Shown: positions 28,201 to 37,920 of the stretch, piece by piece | How the letters are laid out: every line of letters begins with the position of its first letter | Numbering within the stretch: the stretch's first letter is position 1 | Origin: Alteromonas sp. ALT199 | GTDB taxonomy: Bacteria; Pseudomonadota; Gammaproteobacteria; Enterobacterales; Alteromonadaceae | Assembly: GCF_018619335.1 (NCBI RefSeq) | Contig: NZ_JAHHDX010000090.1 | Span: 62,001 to 126,000, forward strand | Reading direction: 5' to 3' | DNA: 64,000 nucleotides | Position numbers and translations under genes: made by a program | The notes under the pieces: generated by a model | Database searches by the model: none | What the model was told of the DNA's origin: nothing | What the model saw: the letters and a program-made list of their open reading frames with translations, nothing else

Positions 28201-29799
28201 TTAGTGACGGAAGTGACGCATGCTCGTAAACACCATAGCAATGCCGTGTTCGTCAGCAGCATCAATTACTTCTTGGTCGCGCATAGAACCGCCAGGCTGA
28301 ATTACTGCCTTAATGCCAGCTTCAGCTGCAGCGTCAATACCGTCACGGAATGGGAAGAAAGCGTCAGACGCCATGACAGAGCCAGCTACTTCAAGGCTCT
28401 CGTCAGCTGCTTTAATACCGGCAATTTTTGCAGAGTAAACGCGGCTCATTTGACCTGCGCCCACACCTACTGTCATGCCGTCTTTGCAATATACAATCGC
28501 GTTAGACTTCACGTATTTTGCTACCTTCCAGCAGAACATAAGGTCGCGCAGTTCTTCTTCACTTGGCTTACGTTTAGTCACAACTTCTAGGTCTTCCATT
28601 TCAACCATGCCGAAGTCGCGCTCTTGAACTAACAAACCGCCGTTTACACGTTTAAAGTCATAACCTTCAGTTAGCTGACCAGCCCAGTCGCCGCATGCTA
28701 GAAGGCGTACATTCTTTTTCGCACTTACGACTTCTTTTGCTTCATCGCTTACTGTTGGTGCAATAATGACTTCTACGAATTGACGGTCAACAATGGCTTG
28801 TGCTGTTTTCGCATCAAGCTCGCGGTTAAACGCGATAATGCCGCCAAATGCAGACGTAGGGTCAGTTTTAAATGCGCGATCGTAAGCACTTAGAATATCG
28901 TCGCCAATAGCAACACCGCACGGGTTAGCGTGTTTAACAATGACACATGCTGGCTCTTCGAATTCTTTTACGCACTCTAGCGCCGCATCGGTATCAGCAA
29001 TGTTGTTAAACGATAGCTCTTTACCTTGAAGCTGAGTAGCAGTAGCAACAGACGCTTCTTGAATATCATTTTCTACATAGAAGGCCGCTTCTTGATGGCT
29101 ATTTTCGCCATAGCGAAGGTCTTGCTTCTTAGTAAGCTGCATATTGTAAGTACGCGGGAATTCGCTGCTATCTTCACAACAACCTGTTTCGCATGCAGCA
29201 CTATTTAAACGGGCACCGAAATAGTTCGCAATCATGCCGTCGTATTCAGCTGTGTGTTCAAATGCTTTAATGGCTAGGTCGAAGCGAGTGCTGTAAGACA
29301 AAGAGCCGTTATTCTCATTCATTTCAGCAAGTACGCGAGGATAGTCTGACGCATTAACCACAATAGTCACATCTTTATGGTTTTTTGCAGCAGCACGCAC
29401 CATGGTTGGGCCACCGATATCAATATTTTCAATTGCATCTTCTAGCGTGCAATCTTCGTTTGCCACTGTTGCAGCAAATGGGTAGAGGTTAACCACCACA
29501 AGATCGATAGGTGCAATGCTATGCTCTTCCATCACCGCTTCATCGGTACCGCGACGACCAAGGATACCGCCATGAATTTTAGGATGAAGAGTTTTAACAC
29601 GACCAGCCATGATTTCTGGGTGACCTGTGTGATCAGAGACTTCTTTCACAGGTAAGCCAGCGTCAGCGAGTAGTTTAGCAGTACCGCCCGTCGACAGAAG
29701 TTCTACGCCAGCGTTATGCAGCGCTGTCGCGAAATCGAGGATACCGGTTTTATCAGAGACACTAAGGAGAGCACGTTTAATTGGTTTTGGTGTTTGCAT
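28201..29799 (-). CDS. purH: Bifunctional AICAR formyltransferase / IMP cyclohydrolase
   Basis: PurH, 532 aa, catalyses the last two steps of IMP synthesis. The N-terminal IMP cyclohydrolase domain (about 1-200) has [17 protein letters not shown] and [12 protein letters not shown]. The C-terminal transformylase domain has the signature [16 protein letters not shown] and [13 protein letters not shown] with the catalytic Lys-His. The ATG at 29799 ([11 protein letters not shown]) is preferred to one at 29868 inside the fis terminator. In the same direction as fis but separated from it by that terminator. Confidence 0.97.
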   Translation of the reverse strand: MQTPKPIKRALLSVSDKTGILDFATALHNAGVELLSTGGTAKLLADAGLPVKEVSDHTGHPEIMAGRVKTLHPKIHGGILGRRGTDEAVMEEHSIAPIDLVVVNLYPFAATVANEDCTLEDAIENIDIGGPTMVRAAAKNHKDVTIVVNASDYPRVLAEMNENNGSLSYSTRFDLAIKAFEHTAEYDGMIANYFGARLNSAACETGCCEDSSEFPRTYNMQLTKKQDLRYGENSHQEAAFYVENDIQEASVATATQLQGKELSFNNIADTDAALECVKEFEEPACVIVKHANPCGVAIGDDILSAYDRAFKTDPTSAFGGIIAFNRELDAKTAQAIVDRQFVEVIIAPTVSDEAKEVVSAKKNVRLLACGDWAGQLTEGYDFKRVNGGLLVQERDFGMVEMEDLEVVTKRKPSEEELRDLMFCWKVAKYVKSNAIVYCKDGMTVGVGAGQMSRVYSAKIAGIKAADESLEVAGSVMASDAFFPFRDGIDAAAEAGIKAVIQPGGSMRDQEVIDAADEHGIAMVFTSMRHFRH

Positions 29800-29833
29800 A
29801 AATTTTAAGTTTCTAATGTTGTAGTGTTGAAAC

Positions 29834-29859
29834 AAAAAGAGCACCATTTGGTGCTCTTT
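29834..29859 (-). terminator. Intrinsic terminator of dusB-fis
   Basis: Minus strand: AAAGAGCACCA, short AA loop, TGGTGCTCTTTTTG. Strong GC stem plus T-run, starting 23 bases after the fis stop, before purH. Confidence 0.85.
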
Positions 29860-29881
29860 GGTGGGCAAAGCCCTAGGAATC

Positions 29882-30175
29882 TTAGTTCATGCCGTATTGC
29901 TTAAGCTTCTTGCGAAGTGTGCCACGGTTGATGCCCATCATGATGGCAGCGCGGGTTTGATTGCCGCGCGTGTAAGTCATGACTTCTTCTAGCAGCGGCG
30001 CTTCAACTTCAGCCAGTACCATTTCGTACAGGTTGTCGATGTTTGCGTTATCCAATTGCTTAAGGTACTTATTAACCGCTTGCTTTACAGAGTCACGCAG
30101 TGGCTTTTGAGCTTGCGTTTGTGAAGGCGTAGTTACTGTAGTAGTAAAAGGTGAAGTCACGTTTTGATCGAACAT
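29882..30175 (-). CDS. fis: Nucleoid-associated regulator Fis
   Basis: Fis, 97 aa, dimeric DNA-bending protein controlling rRNA, recombination and many growth-phase genes. The C-terminal helix-turn-helix ([24 protein letters not shown]) is nearly identical across gammaproteobacteria. The N-terminal arm is longer in Thr/Gln than in E. coli. It lies 30 bases downstream of dusB, as in enteric bacteria, and would be expressed from the dusB promoter. Confidence 0.97.
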   Translation of the reverse strand: MFDQNVTSPFTTTVTTPSQTQAQKPLRDSVKQAVNKYLKQLDNANIDNLYEMVLAEVEAPLLEEVMTYTRGNQTRAAIMMGINRGTLRKKLKQYGMN

Positions 30176-30205
30176 AATACTGTGTTGCTCTTAAGTTAGT
30201 CATCA

Positions 30206-31204
30206 CTATGCTGCGGGAGAAATCTGTCGGGTTTCTCGTGTCTGCAGCGCTTGAAAATATGCATTTAGTGCATCGAGTTGCTTATTCGCTTCATCGATAG
30301 CGTTAAACGTTTTACGAAACTGACGATCCGTATCGTGCTCCGCGAGATACCAGCCCACGTGCTTACGGGCAATTCTCACACCGGCTATGTCGCCATAAAA
30401 GTCCTGCACATTGGCTACGTGCTCATGCAAGAGCTTATATAGCTCTGACAGTGGTGGTGGTGCTAGGTTCTCGCCCGTTTCAAGATAATGTTGGATTTGC
30501 TTAAATATCCAAGGCTTACCTTGCGCGCCGCGACCTACCATTACGCCATCTGCACCGGTGTAATTCAGCACCTCTTGTGCTTTCTCTGGAGAAGTAATGT
30601 CACCATTTGCAATAACCGGAATTGAAATTGCCGCCTTTATTTGGCGTATGGTGTCGTATTCAGCTTCTCCTTTGTACATACAAGCTCGTGTTCTGCCGTG
30701 AACAGCAAGCGACTGTATGCCGTTTTGCTCTGCAATGCGGGCAATGTCTACCCCATTACGATTTTCTGGGTTCCAGCCGGTACGAATTTTCAGTGTTACG
30801 GGTACATCAACAGCATTAACTACTGCTTTTATAATCGCTTCCACTGTGTCTGGGTATTGAAGCAATGCAGAACCTGCAAGCTTCTTATTAACCTTCTTAG
30901 CAGGACAACCCATGTTGATGTCGATGATTTGCGCACCGTTATCTACATTAAATTGCGCCGCTTGAGCCATAAGCTCAGGGTCAGCCCCAGCTATCTGTAC
31001 AGAGCGAATGCCTTCTTCACCCTCATGATTCATACGCGCTTGCGATTTTGCAGTGTTCCAAACCTTCGGATTACTCGAAAGCATTTCTGAAACAACAAGC
31101 CCTGCGCCTAAGCGTTTACAAAGTTGGCGGAACGGTCTGTCTGTTACGCCAGCCATGGGGGCCAACATCAAATTGTTTTCTAACTCGTAAGGTCCAATTC
31201 GCAT
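30206..31204 (-). CDS. dusB: tRNA-dihydrouridine synthase B
   Basis: DusB, 332 aa, FMN-dependent enzyme reducing uridine to dihydrouridine at D-loop positions of tRNA. TIM barrel with MLAPMAGVTDRPFR, the catalytic-cysteine motif IDINMGCPAKKVNKKLAG, SLAVHGRTR and GADGVMVGRGAQGKPW (FMN phosphate site). First gene of the dusB-fis unit, the usual gammaproteobacterial arrangement. Confidence 0.97.
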   Translation of the reverse strand: MRIGPYELENNLMLAPMAGVTDRPFRQLCKRLGAGLVVSEMLSSNPKVWNTAKSQARMNHEGEEGIRSVQIAGADPELMAQAAQFNVDNGAQIIDINMGCPAKKVNKKLAGSALLQYPDTVEAIIKAVVNAVDVPVTLKIRTGWNPENRNGVDIARIAEQNGIQSLAVHGRTRACMYKGEAEYDTIRQIKAAISIPVIANGDITSPEKAQEVLNYTGADGVMVGRGAQGKPWIFKQIQHYLETGENLAPPPLSELYKLLHEHVANVQDFYGDIAGVRIARKHVGWYLAEHDTDRQFRKTFNAIDEANKQLDALNAYFQALQTRETRQISPAA

Positions 31205-31563
31205 TGTAAAATGTATAGCTCGCCATCTAAAACTGCACAGAAAATATACACCCGGCTAAAACGGGGCGCTAAGTGTACGTGTTTTCGCAAGGCTTGAAAA
31301 GGCTAAAAATCACACAAAATTTCACTTCGTGGTCTTGACAGTGAAAAAAATCTGTCACATTAGTAATCTAACGTCGATTTTTAGACTAAATATCGTACGA
31401 AAGTCTTACAGCCCCCGATTTGAAAGGGCTGTAATGTGAAAAAAATTAACAATTTATTAGATTACTGTGACCGTGTTAGTACGTTTTTATAGCGAGTTGC
31501 GAGCAGAAAATATCACTTTTACCAAACGAACATCTCATGTTGCAGTTTATTTAATACTCAAAA
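31205..31563. other. Intergenic region with two dyads, between prmA and dusB-fis
   Basis: No gene seen. It must carry the dusB-fis promoter. Two inverted repeats stand out: a perfect 9-bp dyad at 31406-31434 (TTACAGCCC, 11-nt spacer, GGGCTGTAA) without a T-run, and TGACAG/CTGTCA at 31335-31356 with a 10-nt A-rich spacer. Either could be a binding site or leader structure. Confidence 0.5.
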
Positions 31564-32442
31564 CTAACGTTTTTGGCCAGAAACTCGTGCCCACTCGCCG
31601 TCGATGGCACTGGGTTCTAAGGTAATATTTATTGCATAGGCGTCTTCAATTCGTAAGACTTGCTCAGCCAATATGCCGGAAAGAACTAACAAGCCACTTG
31701 ATTTGCAATAGTTAGTAATAACGCTTTGAAGCTCAAGCAATGGACCTGACAATATATTCGCCATAACCACATCGGCTTCTAGTTCAGGCTGGTCTTCAGG
31801 TAGATACACATCTAAGCGGTCTTCAACGCCATTGCGGCGCGCGTTTTCTTTTGTCGCTTGAAGGGCTTGCGGGTCAATATCAATACCAATAACGCGCTTA
31901 GCACCTAGTTTCAATGCAGCCAGCGCTAAAATGCCTGAACCACAGCCAAAATCGACCACAGTTTTATCTGTCATATCTATGCCGTCTAACCAACGTAGGC
32001 AAAGTGCAGTCGTAGGGTGCGTACCTGTTCCAAAGGCAAGACCTGGGTCCAACATCACATTAACGGCGTCAGGGTCTGGAACATCACGCCAGCTTGGGCA
32101 AATCCATAAACGTTCGCCAAACTGCATTGGGTGGAAGTTATCCATCCATTCCCGCTCCCAGTCTTTATCTTCAAGCGGCTCTAACTTGTATTTAAAGTCT
32201 GGGCCAAGCACTTTAGCCTTACCTAGGCGCTGCAGAATACCTTTCATATCGGCATCTGCTTCAAACAGTCCGACTACTTGTGTGTCTGGCCACAATAACA
32301 CTTCACCCGGTTTGGGTTCGTACATTGGGGTGTCTTTCGCATCGACATAGGTAACCGCCTGCGAGCCATTTGCAGTTAGCATGTCGCCTATTGATTCCGC
32401 GTATTCAGAAGAAGTATTAATTCGAAGTTGTAGCCAAGCCAT
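31564..32442 (-). CDS. prmA: Ribosomal protein L11 methyltransferase
   Basis: PrmA, 292 aa, trimethylates L11 using SAM. N-terminal substrate-recognition domain (about 1-90), then class I methyltransferase fold with [16 protein letters not shown], acidic GIDIDPQAL and post-motif [24 protein letters not shown] is a family signature. It lies upstream of dusB on the same strand, a common neighbourhood. Confidence 0.97.
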   Translation of the reverse strand: MAWLQLRINTSSEYAESIGDMLTANGSQAVTYVDAKDTPMYEPKPGEVLLWPDTQVVGLFEADADMKGILQRLGKAKVLGPDFKYKLEPLEDKDWEREWMDNFHPMQFGERLWICPSWRDVPDPDAVNVMLDPGLAFGTGTHPTTALCLRWLDGIDMTDKTVVDFGCGSGILALAALKLGAKRVIGIDIDPQALQATKENARRNGVEDRLDVYLPEDQPELEADVVMANILSGPLLELQSVITNYCKSSGLLVLSGILAEQVLRIEDAYAINITLEPSAIDGEWARVSGQKR

Positions 32443-32649
32443 ATTTATCGTTCGTTGGGACCTTTGCTAGTTATTGTACCTTTGCTTGGCGTTAAACAAA
32501 ATGAAAGCAAGCGAAAAGCGGTAACAAGAGGCGTTATTTATATTTTCTTAGTAGAAAATAAAAAAACTTATCCTTTTGTCCACTGGTGAGAATTACAAAC
32601 GAGCCTATAGTTATCAATGCGGTTTGATTCTAAAGTTAACCGGAGTTCT

Positions 32650-33402
32650 ATGCGTTTTCTTATTCTGTTTGTGTTCATAATTACTACTGCTTTGCCTACT
32701 AAGGCCCGTGAACTAGACGTGGTGGTTGGCTGGAACAAGCCGCCCTATGTTATTTCACAAGAGCACAGCGGTTTTGAAATTAACCTCATAAGAGCCATTT
32801 TGTCAGAAATGGGGCATACGCTTTCGCCCATCTATGTTCCGTTTGGGCGAACTGCGCGGCTCTTGAAAGATAACGCTGTGGATATAGGCCTTACACAAAA
32901 CGCAGCACATAATGTGGATGTTTCTGTCCTTTCCGACCCATATATCATTTATCAAAATGTTGTTGTGACAAAAGCGCGGAGTAACGTTGTTATCGGTGAT
33001 GTCAGTGATCTCAAGGGCAAGCGCGTCATTGGGTTTCAAACTGCGCAATCGGTGTTAGGTGAAGAGTTCCAGCAAGCAATAGCGTTAGAGCCAATGTACA
33101 TGGAAATGGCAAGGCAGGACCGTCAGGTCGATATGCTTATGCTCGACCATGCGGACGCTATTGTTTTAGATAGAAATATTTTCAATCATTTTAAATTCAA
33201 AAATAGCGCCTATATTGAAGAAAAAACACTGTTTCATGAGGTGTTCCCCATTTCGGTGTATTGCGCGGCTATACCGGACGCTGAAATGAGAGCAAGGTTT
33301 AATGCTACCCTTCATCGCTTTATTGAAGATGGTCGGTATCAATTACTACTTGATGAATATCAGCTTGATAATCTGCTTCACAAACTGCCTGCCACACTGT
33401 AG
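32650..33402 (+). CDS. Periplasmic solute-binding protein, family 3-like
   Basis: About 250 aa. Signal peptide (MRFLILFVFIITTALPTKA), then the bacterial extracellular solute-binding family 3 pattern: VVVGWNKPPYVI, FEINLIRAILSEMGH, VDIGLTQNA and LKGKRVIGFQTAQSVLG. No permease or ATPase genes adjoin, so it may serve an unlinked transporter or act as an orphan sensor-like protein, as many such proteins do in this group. GGAG lies 4 bases before the chosen ATG; an upstream ATG (32617) lacks one. Ligand likely an amino acid or polyamine; not determined. Confidence 0.75.
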   Translation: MRFLILFVFIITTALPTKARELDVVVGWNKPPYVISQEHSGFEINLIRAILSEMGHTLSPIYVPFGRTARLLKDNAVDIGLTQNAAHNVDVSVLSDPYIIYQNVVVTKARSNVVIGDVSDLKGKRVIGFQTAQSVLGEEFQQAIALEPMYMEMARQDRQVDMLMLDHADAIVLDRNIFNHFKFKNSAYIEEKTLFHEVFPISVYCAAIPDAEMRARFNATLHRFIEDGRYQLLLDEYQLDNLLHKLPATL

Positions 33403-33569
33403 ACACATACTTTGTAGTGTAAAGAGTGAACCATTTCTAGTTCAACGTATATCAAACTAACGATACAGTAATGCTTGTCACTTTCTACCTAGCCGTAGAT
33501 AAGGCATGATGGCATGGGAACAATCTCATAAGATCAATGGCATAAAAACTATGCGTTAAGGAAAGCTCT

Positions 33570-35195
33570 ATGTTGAAACAGTGGTATCTACTAGTTGCTG
33601 TCTTGCTGTGCACCGCCTGCGTGTCGCAATCAAACCATGAAAATTATGATAATAACAAGTGGCTAGATGAGCCAGCATACCTTCAGGCTCAAGCTATTGC
33701 TAAAGGCGATACTACATCGGCAGAGCTGGTCAGCGGTTATTTAGCTCGTATTAGTGAGTTAGATAAAAAGACAAATAGCGTTTTAGCGCTAAACCCCAAT
33801 GCCTTAGCTGAGGCGAAAGCCATTGATAAACAAGTCGCTAATGGTGCCGCATTAGGCCCGTTAGCCGGTATTCCCATACTTTTGAAGGACAATATTGAAA
33901 GCGCAGAAATGCCCACAACGGCAGGTTCTATGGCGCTAATCAATAACGACACCGGACGAGACGCCTCTATTGTAGCGAAGCTAAAAGCGGCGGGTGCGAT
34001 CATTCTAGGTAAAACGAATTTATCTGAGTGGGCAAATTTTCGCTCGGAATCATCGATAAGTGGTTGGAGTGCAGTAGGGGGCCTAACTCGAAACCCTCAC
34101 ATATTATCGAGAAGTGCTTGTGGTTCGTCGTCTGGCTCGGGCGCAGCGATGTCGCTTCGATTAGCGTCACTTGCCGTAGGTACTGAAACTAATGGCTCTA
34201 TAATCTGCCCAGCATCTATTAACGGTGTAGTGGGTTTTAAGCCAACCGTTGGTTTACTTTCAAGAACGCATATTGTGCCCATTTCTTTCAGCCAAGATAC
34301 GGCTGGACCAATGACCTCAAACGTTCAAGACGTATGGCTAATGACAGCGGTTATGGCTGGCGAAGATGCAAGCGATAGTGCTACTGAAAAAGCCGCTTCT
34401 TACCGCCCCGACATACCTTCATCAGAAATGCTTGCTACAGATTTAAAGGGCAAACGCATTGGTGTTGTCAGGTATCGCCAAGGCGACAACCCTCACGTAC
34501 TAGAGGTCTACGAAAGTGCACTAAACCAGTTAAAAGCATCGGGTGCTACGCTGGTAGATATTAGCGACTTTTCTCAGCCTGATTCCTTTTGGGCCGACTC
34601 TTACAATGTTTTACTGAGTGAGTTCCATCATAGTATCAACGAATATTTGTCGGGGTCGCCGGCAGAGATCCCTGCAAGAAACTTATCTGAGCTTATTGCT
34701 TTCAACAACAAAACCGAGCGAGAGTTGGCGTTATTCAACCAAGATATTTTTGCAAAGTCGCTAGCGTCGGCGCCTATTGATAGTGAAGCGTATCAAAGCG
34801 CCCTTCGCCTTATTCAAGATACAGCGGGTAAAAATGGTATTGATGCATTATTAGCAAGGCATAACGTTGATGTGTTAGTTGCACCTTCTAATAGCCCTGC
34901 GTTTTTAATCGACGGTGTGTATGGCGATCATTCGCCAGCCGGTTTCATTGGTATCGGCTATTTGGCGGCTGTTGCAGGCTATCCGCACCTTACAGTACCA
35001 GCAGGCCAGGTAAGGAACCTCCCTGTGGGAATTAGCTTTATCGGAGGCAAGTGGCAGGATGAAAATGTGCTGAAAATAGGCAAAGTCTTTGAAGCAAAAC
35101 ATGGCTTCTTCATTAAGCCTGGTCTTTTACCAACTCGTTTTGCCAACCCAAGTTTAAAAGGTATTGATGAAGGGGTTCAAGTAACCGCTAAGTAA
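33570..35195 (+). CDS. Amidase-signature family enzyme, probable lipoprotein
   Basis: 541 aa. N-terminus MLKQWYLLVAVLLCTACVSQ looks like a lipoprotein signal (cysteine after TA), giving an envelope-anchored enzyme. Catalytic Ser-cisSer-Lys triad visible: K106 (ILLKDN), the Ser-rich loop ACGSSSGSG (about S186), and nucleophile S210 in TETNGSIICPAS. Family members hydrolyse aliphatic or aryl amides and peptide amides; secreted forms often act on peptide amides. Substrate unknown. GGAAAG lies before the ATG. Confidence 0.85.
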   Translation: MLKQWYLLVAVLLCTACVSQSNHENYDNNKWLDEPAYLQAQAIAKGDTTSAELVSGYLARISELDKKTNSVLALNPNALAEAKAIDKQVANGAALGPLAGIPILLKDNIESAEMPTTAGSMALINNDTGRDASIVAKLKAAGAIILGKTNLSEWANFRSESSISGWSAVGGLTRNPHILSRSACGSSSGSGAAMSLRLASLAVGTETNGSIICPASINGVVGFKPTVGLLSRTHIVPISFSQDTAGPMTSNVQDVWLMTAVMAGEDASDSATEKAASYRPDIPSSEMLATDLKGKRIGVVRYRQGDNPHVLEVYESALNQLKASGATLVDISDFSQPDSFWADSYNVLLSEFHHSINEYLSGSPAEIPARNLSELIAFNNKTERELALFNQDIFAKSLASAPIDSEAYQSALRLIQDTAGKNGIDALLARHNVDVLVAPSNSPAFLIDGVYGDHSPAGFIGIGYLAAVAGYPHLTVPAGQVRNLPVGISFIGGKWQDENVLKIGKVFEAKHGFFIKPGLLPTRFANPSLKGIDEGVQVTAK

Positions 35196-35261
35196 TGATA
35201 ATTACCTGTAATTTAAAACCTATTAAAAGATGTTTAAACGAGTAAGCCTTGATGATTAAAG

Positions 35262-35304
35262 TGACTCAAATTAATTGAACATTTCAGTTAATGAGAGTCA
35301 TTTT
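35262..35304 (+). terminator. Probable terminator after the amidase gene
   Basis: TGACTC and a 10-bp AT-rich inner stem (with one G-T pair) closed by a CAT loop, then GAGTCA and TTTTAT. A two-base internal mismatch interrupts the stem. The remaining bases to 35541 hold no gene and presumably the promoter of the next operon. Confidence 0.6.
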
Positions 35305-35541
35305 ATGTTCTGCCCACAATTTTTAAAAATAAGTTAAAAAAATGTGGTCAAATTTTGCTCAATGTGTAAAGCTGACGCTTGTTGACTTGAACGGTACGTC
35401 TTTTCAGACAGCCAAATTACGGACATTGTTCATTGCCTGAATTCGCTTGGCGAGAAGAAGTGTAGTGGAGAGGTCAACACATATAAATAATGACTGCGGT
35501 AAATGTCACTTCATTCTAGATTATCACTATGGAGGTGTATT

Positions 35542-36288
35542 ATGTCTGGAACTTCTGAAGCAGTTACTCAGGCCACGAGACTAAGCGAAATTGGATTCCC
35601 TGAATTTACGACTAAACTCATAACCGATGTGTTTGACGCATTAATCTCTAGCAACATCCGCCAAACCGAAGCTTATATTGAGCTTCTCCAACAAACTAGC
35701 AAATCGCTTACTTCCTTTATCAATGACACCAAAGACGATATTAGTGGTGACATGATTTTAGATTTTTTAGCTCGTGCGTTACCCGCTGATGTGGACGATC
35801 AAGAGAAGGTTACCGCTGTTGAAAATAACGGAGGAAACGCCACATTAGATCAAGCTCAAGCTAATGCGTTAAATGAAGCACTCGAAACCCCTGCAGAAGC
35901 TGGAGTAGCCGACAATAATCAAGTTGCTGTAGATGGTCAAAACTCGTATGACGCTATTCTAGATGCGGTAGCGAGGCGAATATCGGTGAATAAATACGAC
36001 ATGCTCAAAGAAATGGTCAAGCAAGGAATCTTGCGCTTGGTCATTGAAAATGGCGACATAGAAACGCGTTTAACGTTTACAACCTATGGCTCGTCTTTTA
36101 GCCGAGAAACACAAAACAAATACAACCGCAAAGCGTTTTCTGCACAAGCTCGTGCTAAAACTGGCTCTATTTTATCTCGGTGGGTAAAAGCATCGGCATC
36201 AACTAAGTATTCGAATGTGACAGTAACGACAACGAGTAAAGTTGATCAAGATAGATCGGGCTCAAGAGTAAATATTTTGGTGGTGTGA
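35542..36288 (+). CDS. Unknown protein A of a three-gene operon, paralogous to protein B
   Basis: 248 aa from the ATG at 35542, which has an excellent GGAGGT five bases upstream; a start at 35503 lacks one. No signal peptide or membrane segment: probably cytoplasmic. Residues 13-40 (LSEIGFPEFTTKLITDVF onward) match residues 6-33 of protein B at 15 of 28 positions; residues 154-179 (MLKEMVKQGILRLVIENG onward) match B 144-169 at 9 of 26. Between lies an acidic, Asn/Ala-rich linker. It ends in an Arg/Lys/Ser-rich, beta-predicted tail. I do not recognise the family; layout faintly recalls DUF2589 proteins, from memory. Confidence 0.8.
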   Translation: MSGTSEAVTQATRLSEIGFPEFTTKLITDVFDALISSNIRQTEAYIELLQQTSKSLTSFINDTKDDISGDMILDFLARALPADVDDQEKVTAVENNGGNATLDQAQANALNEALETPAEAGVADNNQVAVDGQNSYDAILDAVARRISVNKYDMLKEMVKQGILRLVIENGDIETRLTFTTYGSSFSRETQNKYNRKAFSAQARAKTGSILSRWVKASASTKYSNVTVTTTSKVDQDRSGSRVNILVV

Positions 36289-36340
36289 AAATTAACTTCC
36301 GCACCGATTATTTACCGCTAGATCAGTAAGGAAACGCGCC

Positions 36341-37102
36341 ATGTCAAACTCAGCTCTTAATGAGCTGGGTTTTGCCGAGTTTGTGGCAAAGCTCATCTCA
36401 GATACGTTTGGTGCGGTTCTCGCATCGCAAATCGAACAACAAGATAAAATATCAGAACTAAGCAGTTTATTGTCACTTTCAGACGACGAGTATGTTGCAA
36501 TATGTATGCAAGACGATGAACTTGTTTTCCAATTAGAAGAGAACCTTAAACAGCGTTATCCGTTTGATAGCGATACAGAGCATGCGGTCTACAAGGGCGC
36601 ACCGTATCAAGCACCGACGCAGCAAAAAGAAGAGTCCCCCCCATTTTTTAAAGACCTAGGAATTTCACTAGAGGAAAAACAGGACTTTTCAGGCAAAAAA
36701 TTAACCGAAGAAGGAGCAAAGAAAGTAAAAATAGCTGTCATGCTAACCATTGCGCAAAAACAACGGCAATTACTCTCTGATGTGTTGGTAAACGGCATTC
36801 CTAAGCTATCTGTCGATCATGGTAAGATCAACGCTAAGCTCACTTTTAGCATGAAGGACGATGGCTCACAGGATGAGGGGGAAGAGAGCAACTCAGCACC
36901 AAGCAGAAACGCAATAATAACCAGAAACACCGCTCTGAGCAATTTGTCAGTAGCCAACCGATTTGCCGGGGTTATCGATACGTCAAAACTGACAAAAACA
37001 AGGCTTAACATTACACCTGCGAGTAATCGCGCACCGCAAGACGCACAAAGTAGTGCAAACATCTACAGCGAAGTAGAAATTCACTTCAAGTCAATTTTAT
37101 GA
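36341..37102 (+). CDS. Unknown protein B of a three-gene operon, paralogous to protein A
   Basis: 253 aa, 52 bases after protein A. Shares the N-terminal block (LNELGFAEFVAKLISDTF) and the mid-C-terminal block (NGIPKLSVDHGKINAKLTF) with protein A. The middle is different: acidic and Pro/Gln-rich (YKGAPYQAPTQQKEESPPFF). The final ten residues (YSEVEIHFKSIL) look like a beta strand, as does the end of A. No signal peptide or transmembrane helix. The last codons overlap the start of protein C (ATGA), so B and C are translationally coupled. Function unknown. Confidence 0.8.
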   Translation: MSNSALNELGFAEFVAKLISDTFGAVLASQIEQQDKISELSSLLSLSDDEYVAICMQDDELVFQLEENLKQRYPFDSDTEHAVYKGAPYQAPTQQKEESPPFFKDLGISLEEKQDFSGKKLTEEGAKKVKIAVMLTIAQKQRQLLSDVLVNGIPKLSVDHGKINAKLTFSMKDDGSQDEGEESNSAPSRNAIITRNTALSNLSVANRFAGVIDTSKLTKTRLNITPASNRAPQDAQSSANIYSEVEIHFKSIL

Positions 37103-37737
37103 CCACTCATACTGACGTACAGAGCTTAATTTGGCTTATACATGCTGAAATGGCGACGGTGATGAATACCATAGCCGATCAGCAGTCTAGTTTCGGAGTA
37201 GATAGTATACGAGTAAGAATGGGCCAGCTAACTGATGATGAAAGTAATAGTGAAGCCGCACCTCAACTTGATCTCCAACGCTACCCGCTTGCACAAGATG
37301 GGTGGTTACTAGACGTCCATTATAATGTTCACTCTATGGACACACCATTGGTGCCAGCGAAGTGGAAAGGCTTAAAAAGCGATATTGAGGTCATTCGCCT
37401 TCAAGGCGTTGGTCCACAACTTACCAAGCGACTGCACAAGTTGCAGATCTTTACCATCGATGAACTTAGTCGTATGAAAGCTGAATTAGTCAAGGCTCAC
37501 GAACTGAGGCCGTATCAAACGATAGCTGCATTAGCCTTATCGTTGCCGCCCATCGCATTAACTTCTGAAATCCTTAAAAACTCGCCGCTATGGTTAATTG
37601 ACAATGAATCATGGTTAAGCACACAAGTGTCTTCAAAAAGTCATATCCGCGCACTTTCTACTTGGCTGCGGCAGTTAGAGGTCTGTTTGGATAATAAGTG
37701 GCTATCTCGTGTTTCGCTGAACGAAATTGTTGGTTGA
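37099..37737 (+). CDS. Unknown protein C of a three-gene operon, helix-hairpin-helix-like
   Basis: 212 aa. Starts within the last codons of protein B (four-base ATGA overlap). Around residues 96-125 the stretch VIRLQGVGPQLTKRLHKLQI resembles a helix-hairpin-helix, with the GVGP turn at about 105-108 and the continuation FTIDELSRM, a common DNA- or protein-binding element. The C-terminal third is helical and Trp-containing. No signal peptide or catalytic motif seen. Function unknown; the HhH call is a pattern match only. Confidence 0.75.
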   Translation: MTTHTDVQSLIWLIHAEMATVMNTIADQQSSFGVDSIRVRMGQLTDDESNSEAAPQLDLQRYPLAQDGWLLDVHYNVHSMDTPLVPAKWKGLKSDIEVIRLQGVGPQLTKRLHKLQIFTIDELSRMKAELVKAHELRPYQTIAALALSLPPIALTSEILKNSPLWLIDNESWLSTQVSSKSHIRALSTWLRQLEVCLDNKWLSRVSLNEIVG

Positions 37738-37862
37738 ATACGCCCAATGTTTTTAGTTCAGCGAAAAATAGTCATCATTTCATTTTGTTGGTCACCACAC
37801 ACGATAGATAGGCGGCCTTGGCTAGCGTAGGTGCTGATACTTACACAACTGTATATAACTTA

Positions 37863-37892
37863 ACAAAACGCCCGACTAACAATAGACGGGCG
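37863..37892 (-). terminator. Intrinsic terminator of the HiPIP gene
   Basis: Minus strand: CGCCCG, 12-nt loop, CGGGCG, then TTTTGTT. About 30 bases after the HiPIP stop. Confidence 0.75.
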
Positions 37893-37920
37893 CTAAGTGA
37901 AGTTGCAATGACTATGGTTG

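Noticed and set aside
31330-31365. TTGACA as a -35 box on the plus strand
   Set aside because: No acceptable -10 hexamer follows at 16-18 bases and no plus-strand gene or terminator lies downstream; it is better read as part of the TGACAG/CTGTCA dyad.
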